Assembly: GCA_021521415.1 (NCBI GenBank) | Contig: JAIQDT010007370.1 | Location: forward strand, 1-64,000 | Origin: Bidens hawaiensis | Lineage: Eukaryota > Streptophyta > Magnoliopsida > Asterales > Asteraceae | Length of the DNA stretch: 64,000 nt | Reading direction: 5' to 3' | Program-made: the position numbers and the translations under genes | Notes under the pieces: generated by a model | What the model was told of the DNA's origin: nothing | The model's input: only the letters and a program-made list of their open reading frames with translations | Database searches by the model: none | In this document: positions 23,241-35,125 of the stretch, in pieces | Numbering within the stretch: the first letter of the stretch is position 1 | Layout of the letters: the number at the start of each line of letters is the position of its first letter

Positions 23241-24120
23241 TGAGAGACCCCCATGTCAGTTTTCAGGTTCTACTCAGCAAAATCCGTCCGCTCAAATAAA
23301 TGCCATTTCTACTCATAGTGGTAGGGTTTTAGGTCCGGAGAGAGAGATTGAGGTAGAGGAGAGTTATGAGTTTGTGGATGAGGAGATAGTGTTGGAGACT
23401 CCTGGGAGGGTGCAACCTAGGCTAGACCCGGCAAGTACCGCACCAACCAGTGAGTCCATAGTTAGAGGAAATGAGGAAAAGAAACCGAGAGATGTCAGGC
23501 CTTCACCGCTTATAGATCATGCTCGTATGCCGTATCCAGCCTGTGTTAAGGAACTTCCTAGATATGTTTAGGCAGCTTAGGATTAATCTTCCATTTATCG
23601 AGGTCCTCCAGCATATGCCGAAATATGCCAAGTTCTTGAAAGATATTCTTAAGCGAAAGGAAAGTATGGAGGAGCTTTCGACCGTTCCACTGAACGGAAA
23701 GTGTTTGGCAGTAGTGTTCAATATGGTTCCGGAGAAGTTACTTGATCCCGGTGTTTTCACTGTTCCATGTTTGTTTGGTAGGGATACCTCGTGCCAAGCT
23801 TTAGCGGATCTAGGAGCTAGTATAAACTTAATGCCATATTCATTGTTTAAGAAGCTAGGCATAGGAGAGCTCACACCCACCCGCATGACCTTGTCTTTAG
23901 CTGACCGTTCGGTGAAGTACCCTAGGGGGATAGTAGAAAACTTGCTTGTGAAAGTCGATAATTTGGTTTTCCCCGTAGATTTTGTGGTTTTAGATATGGA
24001 GGCTGATGAGAGAGTTCCTATTATTTTTGGTCTTTCCGTTCTTACGTACTGCTAGGCACTTATTGATGTTTTTGATGGTAAGATCACTCTTAGAGTCGGC
24101 GACGATAGTGTTACATATGT
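23241..24120 (+). pseudogene. Athila-like gag-protease junction and aspartic protease (broken)
   Basis: From 23519: PKYAKFLKDILKRKESMEE, MVPEKLLDPGVFTVPCLFG, then ALADLGASINLMPYSLFKKL with the D-L-G-A active site, LADRSVKYPRGIVENLLVKV, FPVDFVVLDMEADERVPII and, after a TAG at 24054, ALIDVFDGKITLRVGD. A frame change lies near 23570. No reverse transcriptase or integrase follows, so this copy is a gag-protease remnant or a non-autonomous derivative. Confidence 0.85.
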
Positions 24121-26149
24121 TGCTAAATCCATGAGACACCTGAGTGGTCAAGATGGTCTCATTGATCCATGTCATCCCGTTTATGCGATTAAGTCTTTTA
24201 TTCTGGGCATGGATCCACGTCTTGAGCACACCCATTCTGTTAGAGTTTGTTTGTTTGGAGGAGAAAGAGGTCACGAGTTCTCGAGAGGCGATGGAGTTTG
24301 ATAGAGAGAGAGAGAGAGGTGGTGGTCTGCAAAAGTTTGTGGAGTGTGGAAAAGTTGGGGATAAGAGGAATATGATTGAATATGAATGGTCGTATCGTGA
24401 TGCAGTTTCTTGGAGGACCATGGAGTTTAACCGTGGTGGAGGAATCTCCACTCGAACAGCCAAGTAGTTCACATAGGAGATTGTCTTGAGTGAAAACTCA
24501 AGTGTAGAGTTTGTATATTTGTCCTATTATTATTTTTGAGTCTTGTCGAGTCACTAACGTAGATTTTTGTAGTTCTTCTTTGTTTTTGTTTTTAAGTTTA
24601 GCAGGTTTTGAGCTAGAAAAATGACCCCCATGAAGTATAATGCAAAATTCAAGTGTGGGGATGGGGCAGCCGAACTGTATACTTTTTATTATTTGCTGCT
24701 ATTTATTCATGTTTTATTTCTTGGTTGGGTTGATTGGTCTGGAACAATACTTAAGTGCTTAACATCTATCAAGTTGATAAGATATGTTTTAGATATTGTT
24801 TGTTGTGTTTGCCGCTTTTGTTTGTGAGTGAGAGAAGGAGATACCGTTTGATGCGTACGTTCGGAGTTGGAGGGCATTCAAGGATGAAGACTTTGGCATC
24901 TTATTTCATGCGCATATTTCCAGCTAAGTCTTTTCCATTTATCTATCTTATTTCTTTATTTTTATTTTTGTTTTTCTTTTTAGGTTTTTGGTTTTTGTAT
25001 TTCGGTTTTATTTTTATTTTTCGTCCTTATCCTTGTATTGAGAAAAATGCAAAATTTAAGTGTGGGGAAAGGACATTTGAGTCGTAGTTAAATTTTAATT
25101 ATAATTAAAAAAAATATGAAAAAGTTTTGAAAAATGTCCCTTGATTTTGTTTCTTTTGCACATAAATGGGAGATGAGGATATTTATCAGGAATCGGTTTT
25201 TCAAACTACTAATAATATGAGATAATATAAATAAAGGCGTACTAAGCTTGGGATGTGTCGGTAGGCCCAACTAGTCTTGAAAGGTGTTCCATTGCATATT
25301 CTTAATAAACATAATTAATCATAGATTTTGTGGGTTCTCATCCTAGGGGGACAGTGAAGCTGAAATTCGATAAGGTATAGGGAGTATTACCATAAGCTGA
25401 TTACCCTAAGGTGGTGAGAATTGAATGCACTTTAAAATTAGCACGCCACTCCATTTTATGAATATAAATAAAGAGTGGTGACGCACGCAAATGTCCAATT
25501 TTATACGAGCTTTAGTCTTTAGTTATATATTTTTAGGTAAGAGATGCCTAAGCGCACAACAAAATAAATAAATAAATAAATAAATAAGTATTCCAAAAGT
25601 TGATCTAAAAAGAAAAAGTGAGAAAAGTTATGTACTGAAAAATGCCAATGCCAAAGAAGCATTCTCAAAAATAGAAAAAGAGGCCAAAGTGCACATACTA
25701 GACGAGACTAAGAGTTTACGTGTTACCAAGGGGATGGCGACTCTGAGGATACACTATTGGGCTCAAAAGTTTCTAGCCAATAAATATTTTCTTATGGAAT
25801 ATATAGGAAAAAGTCCAATAATATTTAGGGCATGCTCGTACGACCTCACTTGACCTATAATCCATTAATTCCATCTAAGTGTATTTTCTTCTTACCATTA
25901 AGGGGTTGTTATCTTACGGTGATATGTTGAACCAGTTTGCTTCAACTCGATTATTTTTAATTGTCTTTACTATGCTTGAGATGAGGTAGGTGGATCTTAA
26001 CTCTAAAGTGTGAGACCTATGGGGCTTTTGATATCACATGAACTTAAATGCTTAAGATAACCTTATATGTTTTTAAGACTGTATTTCTCCGATGCTGATC
26101 CCATTGCAATTAGACTTTTTCAGGGACGAAAAAGAGATAAGTGTGGGGA
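24121..26149 (+). mobile_element. Athila-like 3' region with polypurine-like motifs
   Basis: Mostly non-coding DNA between protease and 3' LTR. A frame to 24467 (GGGLQKFVECG..., WSYRDAVSWRTMEFNRG) may be the end of the polyprotein. AAGTGTGGGG occurs three times (24651, 25058, 26139), the last just before the LTR junction. A GA run (about 24303-24319) and an AAAT run (about 25560-25588) are present. Confidence 0.55.
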
Positions 26150-26154
26150 TATTT
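26137..26154 (+). promoter_or_regulatory. Polypurine tract of the Athila-like element
   Basis: GATAAGTGTGGGGATATTT, the usual Athila tract. The LTR it should precede resumes at 35126 because a copia element is inserted at 26155. Confidence 0.65.
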
Positions 26155-27117
26155 TGTTGGGTTTTAACAAGATTATCAAAGTGATAAAACCTTACTTTTA
26201 CAAAAAGCGCAGCGGATAAATGTTATAAATCTTGTTAGTTTATAGTATATAAAACCAATTTTATACATGCAAAACCCAAACCCGGATCCATATACGAAAT
26301 ACATACTATCAAACACATGCATGTCACTATAAGTTCATGCATGTTAAACTACCTTTCAAGTAAACCAAAACCGGGTGAAGAAAGAGTGATTGAAAAGAAA
26401 GAACTTGAATATGGAAGCTCCTCACGCTAGCATACCCCAAGCCTCCGACAATACACCTTTGTTTAGCTAGGATTCACTTGAAAAACCAACTCCTTCTTGA
26501 TGTTCTTCCTTGTGGTCGAAAATGGGAGAGAAAAGGAAGAGAGGAATGTTTTGTTACTTGCAAAATGTTGTAAGAATGAAAGAGAGTGAGTTAGGGAGTT
26601 AATGGAAGCACCACCCATGGCACCCACTCACATCCAATGCATGTCTCCACTAAAGAAAACATAATAATATAAAATAAAAGGTGTAAGAGAGTAAGGGGGG
26701 GGGGGGCGGCCACCCTCTCACCCATTTCAAATTTTATATATATATATTTTTTAAATAAGTTTTATATTATAAAACTCACATTGTGTTATTTCCAAAAATA
26801 AATATAACACAATATAGGTAACATGCTTGGTAACCATTATTCATATATTGTTATTTAACCATATTAAATAACACTATGGAATGCTCTCTCTCAAAGTATA
26901 AATCATCCATATGATTTATTTATTTCACAAGTACAATGTATTTAGAAACCCCTTTCCAAATAACTCAAGTGTTAATATTTGTTTGTTATGATCATATCAT
27001 ATATAAACAAATATTATTGGTGTTTGTCTAGCTTGTTATTGGGTATGACCCGACTTGGATCATAACGTACTAGCCACATCAATAATAATATGTGTCTTGG
27101 GCAGACCGAGTCCAACA
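26155..27117 (-). repeat. 3' LTR of the copia element
   Basis: 963 bp, close to 34160-35121; differences include the length of the G run near 26696-26706 and an added AT stretch. Confidence 0.9.
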
Positions 27118-27132
27118 ATCTCCCACTTGCAC
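27118..27132 (-). promoter_or_regulatory. Copia polypurine tract
   Basis: Minus strand TGCAAGTGGGAGAT immediately before the LTR start TGTTGG, the standard copia tract. Between 27133 and 27898 the sequence is 3' untranslated region without a gene. Confidence 0.8.
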
Positions 27133-27898
27133 AAGATACATAGAAGATTGATGCAAGTAGCAAATACCGCCTAACTAGGGTTTACTACCCCTAATACGCA
27201 TGACAAAGTGCCATTCAATAACATCATCCCCTTCAAGTCCCTTACTTGAAATGATTTAGGTGAATCTATCATTTATCCTTTTGCCACGGATGTCATGTCA
27301 AATCAAGAGACACAGAGTGATCATTCTCTGTTGATTTAACTTAGCAGGCCTTAGACATCTTACTCTCAACGAATAAGAGGGACAAATCCCCTCTTGACTA
27401 CATACGTCTCTCACAATCACCTTGTACTATACCTGATCTTAGACTTATGTACTGTCATGTTTCAGAGCAGCAAAGAACTAAGTCAAAGTATAATAGCTGG
27501 TGAATATCAAGACCCAATATGTATCTCTGGTTGGAGGATACTATGATATTCGCCTTTTACTCAAATTTACTTATGATCAATCACAAAGATTTCATGTAGT
27601 AACATTTGAGAGCGGGTCAGTCCAATATTTATATCCTATAAATATCTATAAACCTTGGCGGCAACCTTTTGCTCTATATTCATACCTTATGAATATCTAC
27701 CAATCCACGTTCATAATAGTCTAACCTTCATATTTGTTTCCACAAATATGAGCCACTACGGACATTTAGAATAAGTAACTTATTCACGGATTTAAACATG
27801 CTAATATGGAACATAACTCAAAATGTCATAATGATAAACCATAATCATATGAATGAGTGAAAATAACAATTGTTCCGAAATCCAAATACAAAATTAGA

Positions 27899-28330
27899 TC
27901 ATATCCAACCACTAGAATATTGAAGTCCTAAGGCACAAGTGTGACCTTCATGCTTTGGCCTTTCAAGGAGCTTCGTGAGTGGATCCGCAATGTTTTGATC
28001 GGTGTGAACTTTGCGAATACATATCTTTCCTTTCTCAACTTCATCCCTTATGTAATTGAACCTCCGCTCAACGTGCCTCGTCTTTTGATGAGCACGAGGT
28101 TCCTTGATTTGAGCAATCGCACCCTCGTTGTCACAAAAGATTTCTAGAGGGTCCTGAATGGTACGGACCACCCCTAGGTCGACAATGAATTTCCTAATCC
28201 ACGCAGCTTCTTGAGCTACCAATGAGGCGGCGATGTATTCCGATTCTATGGTGACAAAGCTACCACATCTTGTTTCGAGCTCTTCCAAGAGACTGCCCCA
28301 CCATTCATAATGAAAACATATCCCGATTGT
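27899..28330 (-). pseudogene. Copia RNase H domain (C-terminal part, broken)
   Basis: After a frameshift near 28255 the frame continues ESEYIAASLVAQEAAWIRKF, IFCDNEGAIAQIKEPRAHQK, RHVERRFNYIRDEVEKG and HTDQNIADPLTK, the ending of plant copia polyproteins. Conserved E and D residues of RNase H are present, but the frame is not joined to reverse transcriptase. Confidence 0.9.
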
Positions 28331-29495
28331 GATCGAGAATCATCTCGATCGATTTGGAAACTCGCATCCGTGTAACCTTTTACAACGATTTCCTCCTCAC
28401 CCGAACCGTATATTAAAAACATATCCTTAGTCCTTCTAAGGTATTTCAATATACTCTTAACCGCCATCCAGTGGCTACTTCCCGGATTATGTTGGAATCT
28501 ACTTGTCACGCTTAAAGCGCATGACACATCCGGTCTAGTGCATACCATTGCATACATGATGGATCCAATAGCTGATGTGTATGGCATCCCATTCATTTTA
28601 TCTTGCTCTTCCTTTAAGCTTGGACATTGAGACCCACTCAATATCGTTCCTCTTTGAATAGGTACCAAACCTCTGTTAGAGTTCTCCATATTGAACCTTT
28701 TCAAGATTTTGTCAATGTATGCACTTTGGTTTAAACCTATCAACCGCCTTGATCTATCCATATAGATCTTTATTCCCAAAATATAGGCGGCTTCTCCAAG
28801 ATCTTTGATGGAAAAACAGCTTCCAAGCCATGCTTTTACACCTTCCATGGTTGGAATGTCATTCCTAAATAGTAGTATGTCATCAACATACAATACTAAG
28901 AAGGTAATGATGCTCCCACTAGCTTTCTTATACACACAAGCTTCATCACCATTTTTGATGAATCCAAATTTCTTAACTTCTTCATCAAAACGGTGATTCC
29001 AACTTCTAGATGCTTGTTTCAGTCCATAGATTGATTTCTTTAACTTGCATACTTTTTTAGGATGTTGTGGATCGACAAAACCTTCAGGCTGAACCATATA
29101 GACATCTTCCTTAAGATGCCCATTTAGAAAAGCAGTTTTAACATCCATTTGCCAAATCTCATAGTCATAATATGCGGCTCGGCAAACAATATCCTAATCG
29201 ACTTTAGCATTGCTACGGGAGAAAAAGTTTCATCATAGTCAATCCCTTGAGTTTGAGTGAAATCTTTTGCTACAAGTCTTGCTTTATAAGTATCCAAGTT
29301 TCCATGCATATCGGTTTTCTTCTTGAAAACCCACTTACTTCCAACCAGTTTGGAATTAAGAGGTGGTACAACCATATCCCATACTTGGTTGTCATGCATG
29401 GATTGCATCTCTACGTTCATGGCTTCAAGCCATTTGTCACAATTGGATTGTGACATTGCATCACGGTATGTGGTGGGTTCATCCGAATCTACCAC
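28246..29495 (-). pseudogene. Copia reverse transcriptase (broken)
   Basis: Minus strand: [39 protein letters not shown], a frameshift near 29150, then [35 protein letters not shown], the catalytic [28 protein letters not shown], then [20 protein letters not shown] leading into RNase H. The YVDD box is intact; the frameshift and the stop upstream at 29496 would prevent a full product. Confidence 0.92.
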
Positions 29496-30586
29496 TTAGC
29501 ATTCATCCATGAAAAATCCATATCTTTCGGGTGGATGACTAATTCTACCGGATTTGCGAACGTTTTGTGTATTTTGATCAACCATTTGATCATTCTCAAC
29601 AACCTCTTGTTGATTGCTAGTGTCAACCAAACGTGTATCGGCTTGTGGTTCTCGATCCTCCACGAGTTCCACCATTCTACTAGTACCTTCCATAAGGAAC
29701 TTAGTTTCCAAGAACTCGGCCTTTCGAGCAATGAACACTTTTTGGTCGGTTGGGTTGTAGAAATAATATCCCATAGAATCTTTGGGATATCCTACAAAGA
29801 TACACTTAGTGGATCTACTTTCAAGTTTGTTTTGGGTGTTGTTCTTGATATAAGCCTCACAACCCCATACCTTTAAATATGATAATGATGAAGCCCTTCC
29901 ATTCCATATTTCAAAAGGTGTCTTGTCCACTTTCTTGGTTGGGGCTATATTTAGAATACGGGCCGCTGAGAGCAAAGCGAAACCCCAAAATGATAGAGGC
30001 AATGTGCTTCTAGCCATCATAGATCGAACCATATCTAATAGAGTTCGATTTCTCCTCTCAGACACACCATTATGTTGTGGTGTTCCCGGTGGATTAAGTT
30101 GTGAGATGATCCCAAAACTTCTAAGATGATCTTGGAAAGCATCACTTAGGTATTCACGTCCTCTATCCGAATGAAGTACTTTGATGGTTTTATCGAGTTG
30201 ATTTTGTACTTCATTTTGGAAGATTTTGAACATTTCAAAAGCTTCATCTTTGTGTCTTAACAAGCACACATACCCAAACGACTATAGTCGTCAATAAAGG
30301 TAATGAAGTATCTTTCACCATTCCTTGTCATTGCCTTAAAAGGACCACATACATCCGAATGTATGATACCTAATAAGTCTTTTGCCCTTTGATTTGTTCC
30401 ACTAAAGGGGTCCTCGGTCATCTTTCCTTACATACAAGACTCACATTTATCAAATGAATCACCTTCATTTGATTCCAAAAGACCATTCTTTTGAAGTGTA
30501 TGTATGCGATCTTTGTTTATATGACCAAGGCGACAATGCCAAAGATAAGTTTTACTCAAATCCATTTTGAGCCTTTTGGTGCTTGA
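29496..30586 (-). pseudogene. Copia integrase (broken)
   Basis: The zinc-binding part (WHCRLGH...CESC) lies near 30430-30540, with a stop after CESCM. The core has aspartates in IIHSDVCGPF and VLHSDRGREYL and glutamate in NGVSERRNRTL; the GKG-like GCEAYIKNN and IFVGYPKDSMGYYFY segments follow. A one-base frameshift at about 30268 separates the first aspartate region from the rest, and the frame ends at 29496. Confidence 0.92.
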
Positions 30587-30958
30587 TTAGTATAACATGT
30601 TATCATAAGATGTGTTATTATGAACCAATTCATAAATGCCATTAGATGGCAATGCTTTAAAATAAAATACATCACTCATGAAAACATAAATACAATCATC
30701 CATAAACTTAAAATCATAACCATACTGTCTTAGAAGTGAAACGGAGATAATATTCCTAGTCAAACTAGGAGCATACAAAACATTATTTAAAATAACTTCC
30801 AAACAATTTGGAAGCTTCAAAATGTAGTCCCCTCGGGCTTCCACAACAACCTTTGCTCCGTTGCCCATGAAGAGACTAATATCTCCCTTCTTGAATCCTT
30901 CATTTCCTTTGAACCCCTGCAACAAATTGCAAATATGAGTTCCACATCCGGTATCCAA
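30587..30958 (-). pseudogene. Copia aspartic protease (broken)
   Basis: Begins just after an in-frame TAG (30959-30961) with VLDTGCGTHICN, the D-T-G active site, followed by ILKLPNCLEVILNNVLYAP and RNIISVSLLRQYGYDF. The TAG stands where copia proteins usually have Trp. Same frame as gag. Confidence 0.9.
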
Positions 30959-30961
30959 TAC

Positions 30962-31918
30962 CTATGTGTTAGAGGAAATAATATTAAGATCAACATGAAT
31001 CATGAAAGTTGTACCCGAGGTTTGCCCCGCATCCCTCTTAGATTCCAACTCTTTTAGATGGGTTGGACAATTCCTCATCCAATGCCCTATCTCCCCACAT
31101 CCAAAGCACGGATCCTCCGTGCAAACCTTTGGCTTCTTTACTTTTGGTTTGGGTGGTCCCGCTTTCGCCTTTCCCTTGAACTTAGCCATGACTTCTCCCT
31201 TACCTTTGGCAACCTTTGCCTTAGTTTCCGGGTGATGCCTTTTCTTATTGCTTCCCTCATTGATCGTGAGAACGGGTAAAACCTTTTTACCCATTCCCAT
31301 CTCGGCCGTCTTTAGCATTGCATGAAGCTCACCAATGCTTTTGTCCCACCCATTCATGTTATAATTCATAACAAAAGTCTCAAATTTCTTGGTTAGCCCA
31401 TTTAGGATCAAATCCGTGGCTAACTCGTTTGAGACGCGACAATTAAGGCGCTCGAGACGATCAATATGGCTTTTCATCTTAAGTACATAAGTTGAGACCG
31501 ATTGGGTTTCTTCCATACAACATGCATGAAGCGCTCGAACCGTTTCGAAGCAATCCACCCTAGTTTGTGTAAGGAACATTTCCTTAAGTTGGGTGATCAT
31601 GTCGTACGCACCATGAAGTTCAAAATCCTTTTAAATTTAGAGAATCATAGTTCCCAACATGAGGCAATAAACTTGCACCGAATCCTCATTGTGCTTAACC
31701 CAATTGTTATGGTCTTCGGCATCGTCAATGCTAGGTTCATCGGGAATAGGCTCGTTTATTACGTAGTATTTCTTTTCTTGCTTAAGAACGATTCTCAATT
31801 TTCGATACCAATCCATAAAGTTGGTATAGTTTAAACGATCCTTATCGAGAATAGATCTTAGTGATAGGTTACTAACGGGTGGAATAACAACGTTAGGTGG
31901 ATTGTTGATTGCAGCCAT
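30962..31918 (-). pseudogene. Copia gag (broken by two stops)
   Basis: Starts MAAINNPPNVVIPPVSNLSL at 31918, the only good ATG, with the DRLNYTNFMDWYRKLRIVL capsid segment. Two in-frame TAA codons near 31625-31635 interrupt it; it continues in the same frame through ELHGAYDMITQLKEMF, the RLNCRVSNELATDLILNGL segment and the zinc knuckle CFGCGEIGHWMRNC near its end. Confidence 0.9.
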
Positions 31919-34159
31919 CTACAAATATAACAAAGCTAAATTTTAGTATTTTCGATATCAATTAATTTTAATCGTTAATACCCTTTATGTTTCCAAGACA
32001 ATTAATGATTAAAATCTAGAACCCAACGTTACATTCAAACCAGGGCTGTCAATTCCTAACACGACCCGAAACCCGACACGAAATAATATAGGTTTTGGGT
32101 CGGCTGACACGACCCGTTTTCTTAAATAGGTCAACCCGAATCCGACCCATCTAAAAAATGGGTCAACCCGAACCCGACCCGTCAAAAAATGGGTTGACCT
32201 GTTAACCCGTTTAAAAATTTTATAGAAGTTAATATTTTGATTTTAGAGATAATAAGTGTTAAATTTTAAAGTTAAATACTTTAATTTATAATTTTTCATA
32301 TATCTATTAATTTTTATAAATTAAATTAATTACTTTTTAAATATTTTTGTCCACTCTTCACTTCTATTATTTATATTTTATTAGTCTTAACCATCTATTC
32401 TCTTATTATCTCCACTCGTTTATTCTTATCTTAAGCAAAATATGTGAACCTAAGTTTGTTAATTGGAAATGAGAGATAAATTGACAAAAACAATTAGATC
32501 TATCACAAAATTGTTAAAATGCTTTATATGCATAAGAGTAATTGATTGTCTAGGTTAATATTAAGCCACTAAATATTAATCATATTCGTAAATGAACGTA
32601 AAATGGGTTGACCCGAAACACAACCCGAACACGACACGAATTTAAATGGGTCGACACGACCCGACACGAATAAATATATGGGTTGGATTAGGGTTGAAGA
32701 ATCTCGACACGCCAACCCGCCAACCCGAAACCTATTAACCCGATAACCCGCCAATCCGACACGATTGACACCCCTAATTCAAATAGTAGTTAGGTGACCT
32801 TTATCCTACTATTTAAATAAACAAGGTAGTCAACGTTTGACGATTGCAACCCTTTGCAACTTCTAGTTTTATGGGATCGGTTAAACATCTTATGTTTAGT
32901 TGGCATGTTTAATCCCATCAATACCATTGTACACCATGCTTTGGTGACCGTATTCACATGATTTCCAATTTAAGTCGTCCTACTTATGCACACATGTGAG
33001 TTTACACATACAAGTGGTTAGGTAACCTTTATCCCACAAATATGATAAACCCACCTCAAACTCACAAGTTTCCTCCAACATGGTTAGGTGACCTTTATCC
33101 CATATCGAGTTCCGAAGTGATTTGAGTGTTGTATAAAAGGATGGTGTTCGACTTATTTTATAAAAGGGTTTTTTTAGTTTTCTAACTTCTAGATTGGAAA
33201 ACCTTTTATGTACCTAGCATTTGCATGCATTCAAATGTATGGTACTTAGTTGAAAAACCCATTTTCAAAGTTCCTATTAATAAAACCCATTTTATTGTGA
33301 AATAATTAGGCCTTAATAAAACCAATTTTATTACCTAACGATTTCTAAGGAACCAATTTTATGCTAGTTGTTGATTTTAAGTAGTTAGCAAACCATATTG
33401 CAATAACACAACCAAAAGAAAATCAACCATGCAAGCATAAAACATACAACCAGAAGTTCATAACCATAGCCTCCTAATATTGACTACACTTGTTGACCGA
33501 AGACAAGTGTGTCAAAAAGGTCTTTCCTAAGGGACCCGAAAGGACATAATCTTGTGTCGGTGAACTCCCACTTGATCCCGCATCTAAATGCTCCAAGTGT
33601 TCACCCCCTTGTTGTGGTCTCCACTTTATTTGGGCTTCCATCCTTGCATCTTCTTTTACAAAATATGTCCTAATACATTTTTCTAGTAAAATAAATGCAT
33701 CTAATCTACTTATTATTACAAACCAACTGAATGAATAAATAGATTACAAACCCAAATAAATATTACAACCATATCGAATGAACAAACAACCACTTGAATG
33801 AACAAACACATCAACACAATCATTCAACCAAACACAAAGCCATGGCTAGGTTATGAACATCTATTACACATCCAAATATGCAATAATCCAAGACCCAAAA
33901 TTGGTTCCCCTTTGGCCTAAAACTTTCGGCCCAAACTTGACCAAACTGAAAGTTTCGGGTTTTGTCCAAACAACACAATCAATCATCCAAATGACTTAGT
34001 TTTTCAAGATTACCACATGCATGTAAAGTATAATCTTGAAAAACCATGGGGTAACCAAAACCCCTAAAATTTTTAGCTATATGGTAAAACCCCACCATAA
34101 ACCCGAAAATTTTTGGGTCTAATGAAGCATGCATCCGTATAAGCGGATCTTGATGCGAT
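31919..34159 (-). other. Copia leader (5' untranslated region)
   Basis: Non-coding leader between 5' LTR and gag, unusually long because of the hAT-type insertion (32041-32776). It holds three copies of GGTTAGGTGACCTTTATCCC-like sequence (about 32788, 33016, 33082). TCGCATCAAGATCC next to the LTR end (34145-34158) is the probable primer-binding site. Confidence 0.65.
32041..32776. mobile_element. Non-autonomous hAT-type element
   Basis: Begins CAGGGCTGTCAATTCC and ends GATTGACACCCCTA, short inverted termini of the hAT CAGGG type. Flanked by 8-bp duplications ATTCAAAC (32033-32040) and ATTCAAAT (32777-32784), one mismatch. Both subterminal 150-bp zones are packed with GACCCG/CGACACG motifs, plausible transposase-binding repeats. 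736 bp, AT-rich centre, no transposase. Confidence 0.75.
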
Positions 34160-35121
34160 TATTGGGTTTTAACAAGATTATCAAAGTGATAAAACCTTAC
34201 TTTTACCAAAAACGCAATGGATAAATGTTTTAAATCTTGTTAGTTTATAGTGTATAAAACCAGTTTTATACATGCAAAACCCAAACCCGGATCCATATAT
34301 GAAATACATACTATCAAACACATGCATGTCACTATAAGTTCATGCATGTTAAACTACCTTTCAAGTAAACCAAAACCAGGTGAAGAAAGAGTGATTAAAA
34401 GGCAAGAACTTGAATATGGAAGCTTCTCAAGCTAGCATACCCCAAGCCTCCGACAATACACCTTTGTTTAGCTAGGATTCACTTGAAAAACCAACTCCTC
34501 CTTGATGTTCTTCCTTGTGGCCGAAAATGGGAGATAAAAGGAAGAGAGGAATGTTTTGTTACTTGCAAAATGTTGTAGAATGAATGAGAGAGAGTTAGGG
34601 AGTTAATGGAAGCACCACCCATGGCACCCACTTACATCCAATGCATGTCTCCACTAAAGAAAACATAATAATATAAAATAAAAGGTGTAACAGAGTAAAG
34701 GGGGGGGGGGGCGGCCATCCTCTCACCCATTTCAAATTATATATATATATTTTTTTAAATAACTTTTATATCATAAAACTCACATTGTGTTATTTCTAAT
34801 AATAAATATAACACAATATAGGTAACATGCTTGGTAACCATTATTCACATATTGTTATTTAACCATCTTAAATAACACTATGGAATGCTCTCTCTCAAAG
34901 TATAAATCATCCATATGATTTATTTATTTCACAAGTACAATGTATTTAGAAACCCCTTTCCAAATAACTCAAGTGTTAATATTTGTTTGTTATGATCATA
35001 TCATATATAAACAAATATTATTGGTGTTTGTCTAGCTTGTTATTGGGTATGACCCGACTTGGATCATAACGTACTAGCCACATCAATAATAATATGTGTC
35101 TTGGGCAGACCGAGTCCAACA
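34160..35121 (-). repeat. 5' LTR of the copia element
   Basis: 962 bp; inner end carries TATTGGG where the 3' LTR has TGTTGGG, a mutated terminal dinucleotide. Confidence 0.9.
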
Positions 35122-35125
35122 TATA

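Larger units (their letters stand above)
26155..35121 (-). mobile_element. Complete Ty1-copia retrotransposon (inactivated)
   Basis: LTRs at 34160-35121 (5') and 26155-27117 (3') run TGTTGGACTCGGTCTGCC...TTAAAACCCAACA. The order gag, protease, integrase, reverse transcriptase, RNase H on the minus strand is that of Ty1-copia. A polypurine tract lies at 27118-27132. Target duplication is TATTT (26150-26154) against TATAT (35122-35126), one mismatch. About 9 kb, including a 2.2-kb leader that carries a hAT-type insertion. Several stops and three frameshifts make it inactive. Lineage within copia not determined. Confidence 0.9.

Noticed and set aside
24144..24467. Independent gene of 107 residues
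   Set aside because: Adjacent to and probably the tail of the Athila-like polyprotein region, with a GA microsatellite inside; no domain.
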